Source: Roseovarius mucosus DSM 17069 (GTDB lineage Bacteria > Pseudomonadota > Alphaproteobacteria > Rhodobacterales > Rhodobacteraceae). Taken from it: a DNA stretch of 64,000 nucleotides. Position 1 is the first letter of the stretch, and each line of letters begins with the position of its first letter. The translations under genes were made by a program, and so were the position numbers. This document shows, one piece after another, positions 36,574 to 44,472 of the stretch. The notes beneath the pieces were generated by a model. It did no database searches and was not told where the DNA came from. It worked only from the letters and a program-made list of their open reading frames with translations. The stretch is from positions 181,901-245,900 of the forward strand of contig NZ_KN293977.1 in the NCBI RefSeq assembly GCF_000768555.3, read 5' to 3'.

Positions 36574-38136
36574 ATGGCCGAAGATCTCAAACGCAGAACA
36601 CGCAGTGGTGGGCGCGCAGGCGGGGTGGCGCGGCGCGGCAGCGCAGTCATCGAACAGATGCCGTGGAACCCGCCCCTCAACCGTGATCGGCCCACCGAAC
36701 CGCTGACCGATGCGGGGGTGCTGGCGATTCACGATGGCGCGATGCGGATCCTTGAAGAGATCGGGATCGAGTTTCTCAACCCCGAGGCGGTCGAAATCCT
36801 GCGCGCGTCTGGCGGTTGCAAGATCAATGGCGAGAATGTCCGGATGGGCCGCGACTTCGTCATGGAGATGATCGCCAAGGCGCCCGAAAGCTGGACTATC
36901 ACGCCGCGCAACCCGGACCGGACCATCACCATCGGGGGCAACCACCTGAATTTCGGGAACGTGTCCTCGCCGCCCTCTTATTGGGATATGAAGATCGGGC
37001 GCAAGGTCGCGGGCACGCGCGAGATGTGCCAGAACCTCTTGAAACTGACGCAGTATTTCAACTGTATCCACTTTGCTGGTGGCTATCCGGTCGAGCCGCA
37101 GGATATTCATGCCAGTGTCCGGCACCTTGACGTGCTCTATGACAAGCTGACGCTGACCGACAAGGCGATGCACGCCTACAGCTTGGGTGCCGAGCGGGTC
37201 GATGACGTGATGGAAATGGTGCGGATTGCCGGGGGTCTGACCCACGAGGAATTCGAGGCCAGCCCGCGCATGTATACCAACATCAACTCGACCTCGCCGC
37301 TCAAGCATGACTATCCGATGCTGGATGGCTGGATGCGTCTGGCGCGGCGCGGTCAGGGGCTGGTTGTGACGCCCTTTACACTTGCCGGTGCCATGGCACC
37401 GGTGACGATGGCCGGGGCTGTGGCGCAGTCGATTGCCGAGGCGCTCTGTGCCGTGGTTCTGGCGCAGCTCATCCGCCCCGGTGCGCCCTGTGCCATTGGC
37501 ACCTTCACCTCTAATGTGGATATGAAATCCGGGGCGCCCGCCTTTGGCACGCCGGAATACATGCGCGCGACGCAAATGACCGGGCAATTGGCGCGGTTCT
37601 ACAAGCTGCCGATGCGGGCCTCTGGCGTCTGTGCGGCGAACGTGCCGGATGGTCAGGCGATGTGGGAGACCTCGAACAGCCTCTGGTCTGCCGTGCAGGC
37701 GGGGGCGCATATGGTCTATCACGCCGCCGGGTGGCTCGAGGGCGGATTGATCGCAAGCCCTGAGAAATTCGTCATGGATTGCGAGATTTTGCAACAGATT
37801 CAGCGCTATATGGACCCGATGCTCTGGGCCACCGGACCTGACGAGATTGCCGTCGAGGCAATCCGCGAAGTGGGCGACAAGGGGCATTTCTTTGGCATCC
37901 AGCACACGCAGGACCGTTACACCACGGCCTTTTATCAGCCCTTCCTGAGCGATTGGCGCAATTACGAGGCCTGGGAAGCGGCGGGCGCCGTCTGGACACC
38001 GGCGCGGGCGCATCAGGTGTTTCAGGACATCATCGCAGGTTTCGAGGCCCCGCCGATGGACGAAGCGGTGCGCGAGGAACTGGCGGATTTCGTGGCGCGG
38101 CGTAAGGCCGAGGGCGGGGCACCGACGGATTTTTGA
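36574..38136 (+). CDS. MttB-family corrinoid methyltransferase (non-pyrrolysine)
   Basis: 520 residues. ATG 36574 is chosen because GGAGGGG lies 7 nt upstream. It has the MttB fold (MRILEEIGIEFLNPEAVEIL, PSYWDMKIGRKVAG, FASPRMYTNINSTSPL, PFTLAGAMAPVTMAGA, GTPEYMRATQMTGQLARFYKLPMR). It carries no in-frame amber codon, so it belongs to the large non-pyrrolysine branch that demethylates quaternary amines such as glycine betaine or carnitine. No corrinoid protein or activating gene is in the window, so the substrate is unknown. Confidence 0.82.
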   Translation: MAEDLKRRTRSGGRAGGVARRGSAVIEQMPWNPPLNRDRPTEPLTDAGVLAIHDGAMRILEEIGIEFLNPEAVEILRASGGCKINGENVRMGRDFVMEMIAKAPESWTITPRNPDRTITIGGNHLNFGNVSSPPSYWDMKIGRKVAGTREMCQNLLKLTQYFNCIHFAGGYPVEPQDIHASVRHLDVLYDKLTLTDKAMHAYSLGAERVDDVMEMVRIAGGLTHEEFEASPRMYTNINSTSPLKHDYPMLDGWMRLARRGQGLVVTPFTLAGAMAPVTMAGAVAQSIAEALCAVVLAQLIRPGAPCAIGTFTSNVDMKSGAPAFGTPEYMRATQMTGQLARFYKLPMRASGVCAANVPDGQAMWETSNSLWSAVQAGAHMVYHAAGWLEGGLIASPEKFVMDCEILQQIQRYMDPMLWATGPDEIAVEAIREVGDKGHFFGIQHTQDRYTTAFYQPFLSDWRNYEAWEAAGAVWTPARAHQVFQDIIAGFEAPPMDEAVREELADFVARRKAEGGAPTDF

Positions 38137-38541
38137 GGCAGTGATGTCGGCGTCGGTATTCTGTCGGTATCGCGTCGGTGCGTGATGACCTAACAGAGAG
38201 TCAGCCGCTGCGCGATGCCCTCGGCCAGTTCGTCGATCGACACGCCCGCCTTGACATGGCGCACGTTCGACTGGCTGAGCATCAGCTTGCCCAAAGGGAA
38301 TGTCGCGCGAGGCGCTGAGGGTGATCTTCTGTTGCGTGGGTCTCATGGGATATCTCCGCGACGGGCCAGCCGGGAGCCTCTCTCCCGACCTCCAAACCCG
38401 TCACGGAAAACCCGGCCAACCTCTTACTCTAGGGTCCCCAGTGCCGCACGCTTGCCGCGTGTCCGCCCGCTATGCGGGACAAAACTGCTGTTGTGGGCAA
38501 ACGCGACATAGGTAAGCTACTGTCAGCGAGAGTGACGAAGC
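38137..38541. other. Non-coding region holding a ParB remnant
   Basis: 405 nt between mttB and the GNAT gene. On the minus strand 38190-38346 is a truncated, frameshifted ParB start (see that entry); I see no other gene. Confidence 0.6.
38190..38346 (-). pseudogene. Truncated ParB/RepB partition-protein remnant
   Basis: From ATG 38346 the minus strand encodes MRPTQQKITLSASRDIPF, a ParB-type N-terminus of plasmids and integrative elements. After that one base out of frame (a run of G near TTTGGG) the sequence continues as KLMLSQSNVRHVKAGVSI and DELAEGIAQR, then stops at TAG (38190-38192) after QRLTLC. The remaining ~300 residues are absent. A decayed relic. Confidence 0.7.
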
Positions 38542-38985
38542 ATGATTAAGATCAGGGAAGCGATGGATGCCGATGCAGCTGAGGCGGTAAACACCCTTCG
38601 TCGCTCAATCACCGATCTCTGCGTTGCAGATCATCAGAACGATCCGGTCGAGATTGAAAGCTGGCTCAGCAATAAGACAGTCGAGAATTGGAGACAGTGG
38701 ATCGCGCGAGATGACTCCGTGGTGCTGGTGGCCGAGCGGGACAGGAAGATTATAGGGGTCGGGATGGCCACCCTAAGCGGCTACATCCTCTTGAACTATG
38801 TCCATCCCGATGCCCGCTTTGGTGGCGTCAGCAAAGCTATTCTCTCAGGCTTCGAGGACGTCTTGCGCGCCCGTGGCATCCGGCGCTGCCGTTTGGAAAG
38901 CACCGTTACGGCCCAATCATTCTACGAAAGCTGCGGCTTCCGGTCAGAAGGCGGTGACGCGCTCCTGCTTGCGAAATCCTTGTAG
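38542..38985 (+). CDS. GNAT-family N-acetyltransferase
   Basis: 147 residues. Begins IKIREAMDADAAEAVNTLRRS; the acetyl-CoA region includes LNYVHPDARFGGVSKAILSGFEDVLRARGIRRCRLEST and YESCGF near the end. Substrate unknown. Its codon use is less GC-biased than the neighbouring genes, and it lies between two mobile-element relics, suggesting transfer. Confidence 0.8.
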   Translation: MIKIREAMDADAAEAVNTLRRSITDLCVADHQNDPVEIESWLSNKTVENWRQWIARDDSVVLVAERDRKIIGVGMATLSGYILLNYVHPDARFGGVSKAILSGFEDVLRARGIRRCRLESTVTAQSFYESCGFRSEGGDALLLAKSL

Positions 38986-39415
38986 TTTCGGGGCTTGCAA
39001 GGGCTCGAAGCTGGCTCTGACAGTGTCAGTGCGAAGCAGGTGGTCGCAGTAGCGACCACCGCCTCGCTATGCCGCTCGCTCCAACAACACCTTCGCCTTC
39101 CCCTCCATCACCAACCGTGCATCCTGCTGCGGCTTCGAGCGGGCCACCGCGGTGATCCCCTGCACGAAGTCGTACACGCTCTCGGGCGGGCGGCCTTCCT
39201 CGGCCAGCACCGTCTCGACGATCCGCCCCGTTTCCGCTTTTGAGAATCCGCGCTTGCGCAGGAAGTCCTGGCGGTCCTCGTCCGACCGCGCGACGATCTT
39301 CTCCCGCGCCGCTCGACCGAAAGTTCGCGAAATCTCTTGGAAACAGCAGGCGAGGCTTCAGGCTGTCGTGATAGCCCCCGATCTCACGCTACCGCACTTC
39401 GGGCAAAGTCGCCCT
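38986..39415. other. Non-coding region with hairpin and DUF932 remnant
   Basis: 430 nt between the GNAT gene and the ABC permease gene. Holds a perfect hairpin GGTGGTCGC-AGTA-GCGACCACC (39039-39060) and CTGACA-G-TGTCAG (39017-39029), then the decayed DUF932-like sequence on the minus strand. Confidence 0.6.
39067..39400 (-). pseudogene. DUF932-like plasmid/ICE protein, C-terminal remnant
   Basis: On the minus strand the frame ending at TAG 39067-39069 reads ISRTFGRAAREKIVAR, SDEDRQDFLRKRGFSKAE, VYDFVQGITAVARSKPQ and DARLVMEGKAKVLLER, which resembles the C-terminus of DUF932 proteins found with ParB on integrative elements. Upstream, one extra base interrupts the frame just after HDSLKPRLLF, and before that a stop codon appears. 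No start survives. Family assignment is from pattern memory only. Confidence 0.5.
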
Positions 39416-40159
39416 TCACCCCACCACCTTGCCATCCAGCCACCGCCGACAGCCCCGGTCCACCCCGGCGTGCAGGAGGAGCGTGAGCACTGCCAGCACG
39501 ATCAGGGCCGCGAACATGAGGTCGATCTTGGCGCGGCCATTGGCCAGCAGCATGAGATAGCCCAGCCCCTTGGACGCGCCCACCCATTCGCCGATGATCG
39601 CGCCGATGGGCGCATAGACCGCCGCCAGCCGAAGCCCCGAGGCAAAACCGGGCAGGGCGGCGGGCACCCGGATATGCCACATGAGCCGCGCGCCATTCGC
39701 CCCCATGACGCGCGCGAGGTCGAGCCAGTGTGGCGGCGTGCGCATCAGCGCGTCGAAGAACGCCGATGTCACCGGAAAATAGATGATCAGGAGCGCCATC
39801 GCGACCTTGGACCAGAGGCCATAGCCCAACCAGAGGGTGAGAATGGGCGCGAGGGCAAAGACCGGGATCGCCTGGGAAAAGACCATCATCGGGCGAATGA
39901 GCCGCCGCGCAACGGGCGAGGCGGCGAGGCCAATCGCCGAAAGACCGCCCAGGATCGCGCCCAGGGCCAGACCGATCAACACCTCTGCCGCCGTGATCAT
40001 GGCGTGATGGGCAATCAGCGCGCGGCTGGCCCAGAGGGTTTCGGCCACGCGCGCCGGCCCCGGCAGGATGAAGGGCGGCAAGGCCGCGAGCGTCACCAGC
40101 GCCTGCCAGAGCACCAGCGCAAGGGCTGTTGACGTGGCGATGGTGACAAGACGGCTCAT
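39416..40159 (-). CDS. ABC transporter permease (thiamin precursor, ThiX-like)
   Basis: 247 residues, about six membrane helices, with the ABC permease EAA loop (GANGARLMWHIRVPAALPGFASGLR). It belongs to the NitT/TauT-like permeases. Position downstream of a TPP riboswitch, ThiZ-like ATPase and TenA marks it as the permease for the hydroxymethylpyrimidine precursor (ThiX). It overlaps tenA by 4 nt. The expected binding protein gene ThiY does not follow. Confidence 0.8.
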   Translation of the reverse strand: MSRLVTIATSTALALVLWQALVTLAALPPFILPGPARVAETLWASRALIAHHAMITAAEVLIGLALGAILGGLSAIGLAASPVARRLIRPMMVFSQAIPVFALAPILTLWLGYGLWSKVAMALLIIYFPVTSAFFDALMRTPPHWLDLARVMGANGARLMWHIRVPAALPGFASGLRLAAVYAPIGAIIGEWVGASKGLGYLMLLANGRAKIDLMFAALIVLAVLTLLLHAGVDRGCRRWLDGKVVG

Positions 40160-40812
40160 GGGGCCGGGTATCCGGCGAGGGCCGCGTCGAAAAAGGCACG
40201 CTCCAGCCGTGTGGCGGTGACAAAGGCGGATTCTGCGGCGGCCTGGTCCTCGGGCGAGAGGGTGGGCCAGACCTGATCAAGCTGGCCGCGCAGATAGGCG
40301 ACCACGCCCTCGAACCCCGGCCCGCTGTGCAGCGTGATCCATTCCCCGAACCAGAATGGCAGGCTTGCCGCCTTGTCCGCATGCGGGCTGGCCCAATCCA
40401 GATAGGTCCATTCCGCCACGCTAAGGACCGCGATCATCTGCGCATAGCGTCCTGATCTGGCAGCCGCGCGCATCAGGGCCTGAAACTCGGCCGTTACAGG
40501 ATGCGGGGTGGCGGGCGGTTCGGTCGTGCCGCCCAAGGCCGCGATCGCGCGCAGGAAATAGGTGTTCTCCGGCCCGGAAATCAGCCCCAGAAACTGTGCG
40601 ACCGGGATGGCATCGGGCAGGCTGGGCGCATGGGCGATGGCCGAGGCCAGGAGGCGCACGAAATCCTCGATGAAAAGGTAATCCTGTTGCAGATAGGTCA
40701 ACATGCGCGTTTCGGGCAGGGTGCCCGCCGCAAGCTGATCGGTGAAAGCGTGCCGGGTGGCGGCCTGCCAATCGGTGGCCACAAGGGATTTGAGGTGGTC
40801 GGTGGGGCGCAT
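40156..40812 (-). CDS. tenA: TenA-family aminohydrolase
   Basis: 218 residues. TenA-like fold (FTDQLAAGTLPETRMLTYLQQDYLFIEDFVRLLASAIAHAP). Family members hydrolyse aminopyrimidines from thiamin breakdown. The protein contains no Cys at all, so it is the TenA_E type rather than the TenA_C type with an active-site Cys. It lies between the ATPase and the permease under the TPP riboswitch. Confidence 0.85.
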   Translation of the reverse strand: MRPTDHLKSLVATDWQAATRHAFTDQLAAGTLPETRMLTYLQQDYLFIEDFVRLLASAIAHAPSLPDAIPVAQFLGLISGPENTYFLRAIAALGGTTEPPATPHPVTAEFQALMRAAARSGRYAQMIAVLSVAEWTYLDWASPHADKAASLPFWFGEWITLHSGPGFEGVVAYLRGQLDQVWPTLSPEDQAAAESAFVTATRLERAFFDAALAGYPAP

Positions 40813-40824
40813 CGTTGTCTCCGT

Positions 40825-41550
40825 TCAGGCGGGCGCGCGCAAGCGGGTCACGAGACGCCCCTGTGCGGCCAGAGTTTCAGGATCATCCACCGCGCGCGGC
40901 ACCGGGGCCGCTGGGGGTGTCACATCCTCCAGCCCGGTTTCGGTCAGGATATGGATGGCATGGCCCATGCGCGCGGCCTCGGCCGGGTCATGCGTGACCA
41001 TGAGCACCGTGCGCCCCGCCAGATGGGTGGCGGTCAGATCCTGCATCTGCGCGCGGGTGCGGGCATCGAGGGCTGAAAAGGGCTCGTCCAGCAGAACAAT
41101 GGGGCGATCCTCCATCAGGGTGCGTGCCAGCGCCACGCGCTGTTTCTGCCCGCCCGAGAGCGCATGGGGCCGCTTGTCGGCATGATCCGCCAGACCAACC
41201 CGCGCCAGCATCTCGCGTGCCCGATCTATATCGCGCGGCATTCCACGCAACCGCGCGCCAAGTGTCACATTGCCCAGCACGTCAAGCCAAGGCATCAGCA
41301 TGTCGCCTTGGGCCATCAGCGCCATGCGGCCCGGCAGGGGCAGCCCGTCCGAGGCGGTGATCGTGCCGCTGAACTCTGTCACCTCATCCACCCCGGCGAT
41401 CAGGCGCAGCAGCGTGGTCTTGCCCACGCCCGATGGGCCAAGCAGGCAGGTGATGCGCCCTGCGGGCAAATCGAGACGCAGCGGGCCAAAGACCGACAGA
41501 GCGCCGATCCGGGCGCAACCATCGAGGGTCAGACTGGGCGGGGCGGTCAT
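40825..41550 (-). CDS. ABC transporter ATP-binding protein (ThiZ-like)
   Basis: 241 residues. Walker A LLGPSGVGKTTLLRLIAG, ABC signature LSGGQKQRVALARTL, Walker B IVLLDEPFSAL, and His-loop VTHDPAEA are complete. ATG 41550 gives MTAPPSLTL. It is the first gene after a TPP riboswitch, consistent with uptake of a thiamin precursor. It is expected to work with the permease at 39416-40159. Confidence 0.85.
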   Translation of the reverse strand: MTAPPSLTLDGCARIGALSVFGPLRLDLPAGRITCLLGPSGVGKTTLLRLIAGVDEVTEFSGTITASDGLPLPGRMALMAQGDMLMPWLDVLGNVTLGARLRGMPRDIDRAREMLARVGLADHADKRPHALSGGQKQRVALARTLMEDRPIVLLDEPFSALDARTRAQMQDLTATHLAGRTVLMVTHDPAEAARMGHAIHILTETGLEDVTPPAAPVPRAVDDPETLAAQGRLVTRLRAPA

Positions 41551-41604
41551 GCGCGGCCTCTTCAAACAGGGCTCGCGGGCAGGGGGATGGCGCGCGGATG
41601 CGCG

Positions 41605-41697
41605 GTTTCCGTTCCCTCCGCCGGTGCGAGCCGGATCAGGTTCGATGGGTTGGTGCAAAACCTCTCAGCCCCAAGGGGCACCCCAACGGATACCCCA
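41605..41697 (-). promoter_or_regulatory. TPP riboswitch (THI element)
   Basis: Read on the minus strand the order is GGGGTGCCCC, GGCTGAGAGG, GAACCTGATCCGG, and CACCGGCGGAGGGA, the conserved blocks of the thiamin pyrophosphate riboswitch. It lies about 55 nt upstream of the ThiZ-like start codon. Bound TPP should shut the operon off. Confidence 0.92.
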
Positions 41698-41822
41698 GAT
41701 GTAGCGGCAGCGCCCCGCGATGACAAGGGCGCGATGGAGCGTGCAAAATGCCGGGCATTTTAGATGTTCAGGGGGTCTTAACCCTTGGCTGTCAGGATGT
41801 GGGCATCTGAGGGGAGAGTGTC

Positions 41823-42425
41823 ATGCACGGGCTGGTCAACCGCGCCATCGAGCGATTTGTCAGGGATACCTATGGGCGCGATGTCTGGATCGGCACCATT
41901 CACAAGCTGGATCTGGGGTTTACCGAGTTCGAGGCGATGATGACCTACGAGCCACGCATCACCGAACAGGTGTTGACGGTGGTGGGCACCCGGCTGGCGC
42001 GCGGGCGCGACGATTTGCTTGAGGATATCGGCACCTATCTGGTCTCGCATCCCGCGACCGAGGCATTGCGCCGCCTGCTGCGCTTTGGCGGGGTGGACTA
42101 CGTGGATTTTCTGCATTCTCTCGATGACCTGCCAGAGCGTGCGCGCCTTGCGGTTGCCGATCTGGGATTGCCGGGGCTGGAATTGCAGGACAGGGGCGGC
42201 GGGCTTTATCATTTGCACGTCGGGCTGCCCGAGGAGCACGATCTGAGGCTTGGGCCGGTGGTGGTGGGGATTTTGCGTGCCATGGCGGATGACTATGGCG
42301 CGCTGGCGCTGGTCGAGCATCAGGGCGTCGGCGCGGACCATGAGATCATCGCGGTGCGATTGCTGGAAGAGGGGTTTGCCCATGGGCGCGCCTTTGCACT
42401 GGGCGTTGGAGGAAGCGCGGCATGA
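41823..42425 (+). CDS. H-NOX-like (HNOB) protein without canonical heme ligand
   Basis: 200 residues, start MHGLVNRAIERFVRDTYG, the HNOB pattern. Family members bind heme via a proximal His near residue 102 and a YxSxR motif. Here the aligned position reads SLDDLPERARL, with Pro104 where His is expected, and YxSxR is YHLHV (residues 129-133). It may therefore not bind heme in the usual way, or uses another ligand. GGGGAGAG precedes ATG 41823. Overlaps the cyclase gene by 4 nt (ATGA), so the two are a pair. Confidence 0.75.
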   Translation: MHGLVNRAIERFVRDTYGRDVWIGTIHKLDLGFTEFEAMMTYEPRITEQVLTVVGTRLARGRDDLLEDIGTYLVSHPATEALRRLLRFGGVDYVDFLHSLDDLPERARLAVADLGLPGLELQDRGGGLYHLHVGLPEEHDLRLGPVVVGILRAMADDYGALALVEHQGVGADHEIIAVRLLEEGFAHGRAFALGVGGSAA

Positions 42426-43432
42426 CGGAGCAGGAGAGAACGCTGTTGCCCCTGCTCGCGGGCCTTTGCCCAATGCACGCGGTTCTGAATGCCCAAGGCC
42501 ATGTGGTGCAGGCGGGGCCAACCTTTGCCAAGCTCTTTGGCGCGCAGCCCGCTCTCGGCATGCGATTTCTCGACCTCATCGAGCTGCGCCGCCCGCATCA
42601 GGCGGAGGATATGGTGACTCTGCTGGCCTGTGCGGGCGCGCGGCTGCGGCTTCGGCTGCGCGCCTCCCCCCATACGGCACTCAAGGGCGTGCTCTTGGCC
42701 TTGCCCGGCGGGGGCGCGGTGGTGAACCTCTCGTTCGGGTTTTCCGTGGTTGAGGCGGTGCGCGACTTTGGCCTGACGGGTGCCGATTTTGCCGCGACGG
42801 ACCTGACGACCGAAATGCTCTATCTGATCGAGGCGAAATCCGCCGCGATGGAGGCCTCGCGCAAGTTGAACCTGCGCCTGCAAGGCGCGCGCATTGCAGC
42901 GGAAGAGCAGGCCTTTACCGATATGTTGACGGGTCTCAGGAATCGCCGGGCGCTCGATCATGTCCTGGACCGGCTGATGCAGAGCGAGCAGGATTTCGCG
43001 CTTTTGCATCTCGATCTCGATTTCTTCAAACAGGTGAACGATACGCTGGGTCACGCGGCGGGCGATCACGTGCTGCAAGAGGTGGCGCAACGCCTGCGCG
43101 ACGCGGTGCGCGCGAATGACCTGATCGCGCGGGTTGGGGGCGACGAATTCGTCATTCTGTTGCTCGGCATGACCGAGCGGGCACCGGTGCGCGACTTGGC
43201 AGAGCGGATGATTGCCCGACTGGAAGAGGCGGTGCTCTACCGCGCGCAGGAGTGTCGGATTTCGGGCAGTATCGGCATCACGCTCAGCTGTGCCTACGAC
43301 AGCCCGGATCCGGCGCGGATGATGGCCGATGCCGATCTGGCCCTTTATGCCGCAAAGGGGCTGGGGCGGGGCTGTGCGCGGTTTCACGAGCCGCCCGATA
43401 AAAGCGTGGCTCCGCTGCGCGGCATTGCCTGA
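42422..43432 (+). CDS. HNOBA-type GGDEF diguanylate cyclase
   Basis: 336 residues: an N-terminal PAS-like/HNOBA region (about 10-155, with KLFGAQPALGMRFLDLIELRRP), a coiled linker (about 155-175, IEAKSAAMEASRKLNLRLQGARIAAEEQ) and a GGDEF domain with RVGGDEFVILLLG. An inhibitory RxxD (RAND) lies five residues before GGDEF. Makes cyclic di-GMP. Overlapping the H-NOX-like gene, as in known H-NOX/cyclase pairs, suggests that the small protein controls it. Confidence 0.85.
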   Translation: MTEQERTLLPLLAGLCPMHAVLNAQGHVVQAGPTFAKLFGAQPALGMRFLDLIELRRPHQAEDMVTLLACAGARLRLRLRASPHTALKGVLLALPGGGAVVNLSFGFSVVEAVRDFGLTGADFAATDLTTEMLYLIEAKSAAMEASRKLNLRLQGARIAAEEQAFTDMLTGLRNRRALDHVLDRLMQSEQDFALLHLDLDFFKQVNDTLGHAAGDHVLQEVAQRLRDAVRANDLIARVGGDEFVILLLGMTERAPVRDLAERMIARLEEAVLYRAQECRISGSIGITLSCAYDSPDPARMMADADLALYAAKGLGRGCARFHEPPDKSVAPLRGIA

Positions 43433-43519
43433 GCGCGCGGGTGTTCTGGTCTTTCGCTGATCCGCCGAATGGCTCCAGATCTCTTCGGGCGCTATGCGCT
43501 CCATCGAAATCACACCCGC

Positions 43520-43587
43520 CCCGGGCTGACAAGGGACCCGCCGAGGCCCCGGCTCAGGGGCCGGGGCGACACGATCCCGATCAGACG
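43520..43587. repeat. GC-rich intergenic repeat, copy 2
   Basis: Second copy of the element at 17078-17157, with a CCCCGGC/GCCGGGG stem and ending GATCAGACG. It sits in the gap where the diguanylate cyclase gene and bchO converge. Confidence 0.5.
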
Positions 43588-43596
43588 GCGCCTGCC

Positions 43597-44469
43597 TCAG
43601 GCGGGCCAGTTCTCCGGATCGAGGATCGCGGCCAGAACGCGCGCGGCATCCTCTTCTTGGGCGACATGGCCAAGACCGTCGAGCGACAGGTTGCGCGCGC
43701 GCGGCATTTGCGCGGCGGCGCGGGCAGAGGTTTCGGGCGGCACCGCCAGATCGCGGCTGCCAGTGATCAGGAGACAGCGATTGGGGATCGTGCCCAACCG
43801 TTTCAGAAGCGGGGCCACGTCCCACTGCGCCATCATCTGCAATGTCCCATCAACATGCGCGCGGTCGCCGATCAGCCGCGCATAGAGTGCGAGCCCCTCC
43901 GGCGAGAGGTGCGATCCGGTGCTCTCGATCAGGCGGCGGGCGCGCGTGACCTTGTCCGCCCCAAGGGTGAAAAGCGTGGGGGTGAGCGGGTTGAGCGCCA
44001 GCACCTTGGCCAGAACTGGAAACAGCCAGCCTGCCACGCCTTCGAACGGACCGAGGGCTGCGTTGACGCAGGCAATATCGGGCGGTTGACCTGTGGGCGT
44101 GACCAGCCGCGTGGCGAGTTCGAGCGCGAGCGCGCCCCCCGCTGAATGACCGAGGATCAGATCCGGGTGCCAGCCTTGGGCGATGCAGAGCGCGGCAATA
44201 TCCGTGGCCATGCCGGACAGGCCCAGACGCCGCCGGTTGCCGGCGCGCGAAAAACCCTGACCGGGCAGATCAAGCGCAATGACCCGGTGGCTGTGGGCCA
44301 GAAGCGGCATTAGATCGCGCCAGCTATGGGTCGAGCCTCCGGCCCCATGCAGCAAGAGCGCCAAGGGCCCGTGCCCCATCTCTTGCACATGCCAGTGGTG
44401 GGGGGGGTGGTGGATGCGCCGCGACTGGGCATTGAGCGGCCACGTCACGAGATCGCGCTGCCAATCCAT
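43597..44469 (-). CDS. bchO: Magnesium chelatase accessory protein BchO
   Basis: 290 residues of the alpha/beta-hydrolase fold. Has LLLHGAGGSTHSWRD oxyanion region and the GHSAGGAL nucleophile elbow. Sits right behind bchD (3 nt gap), the usual place for BchO in Rhodobacterales. Proposed to help Mg chelatase in bacteriochlorophyll synthesis. Confidence 0.88.
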   Translation of the reverse strand: MDWQRDLVTWPLNAQSRRIHHPPHHWHVQEMGHGPLALLLHGAGGSTHSWRDLMPLLAHSHRVIALDLPGQGFSRAGNRRRLGLSGMATDIAALCIAQGWHPDLILGHSAGGALALELATRLVTPTGQPPDIACVNAALGPFEGVAGWLFPVLAKVLALNPLTPTLFTLGADKVTRARRLIESTGSHLSPEGLALYARLIGDRAHVDGTLQMMAQWDVAPLLKRLGTIPNRCLLITGSRDLAVPPETSARAAAQMPRARNLSLDGLGHVAQEEDAARVLAAILDPENWPA

Positions 44470-44472
44470 CGC

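Noticed and set aside
36415..38346. 643-codon minus-strand frame opposite mttB
   Set aside because: Only its first residues (38346 downward) match ParB; the rest is the antisense of the MttB gene with no recognisable fold.
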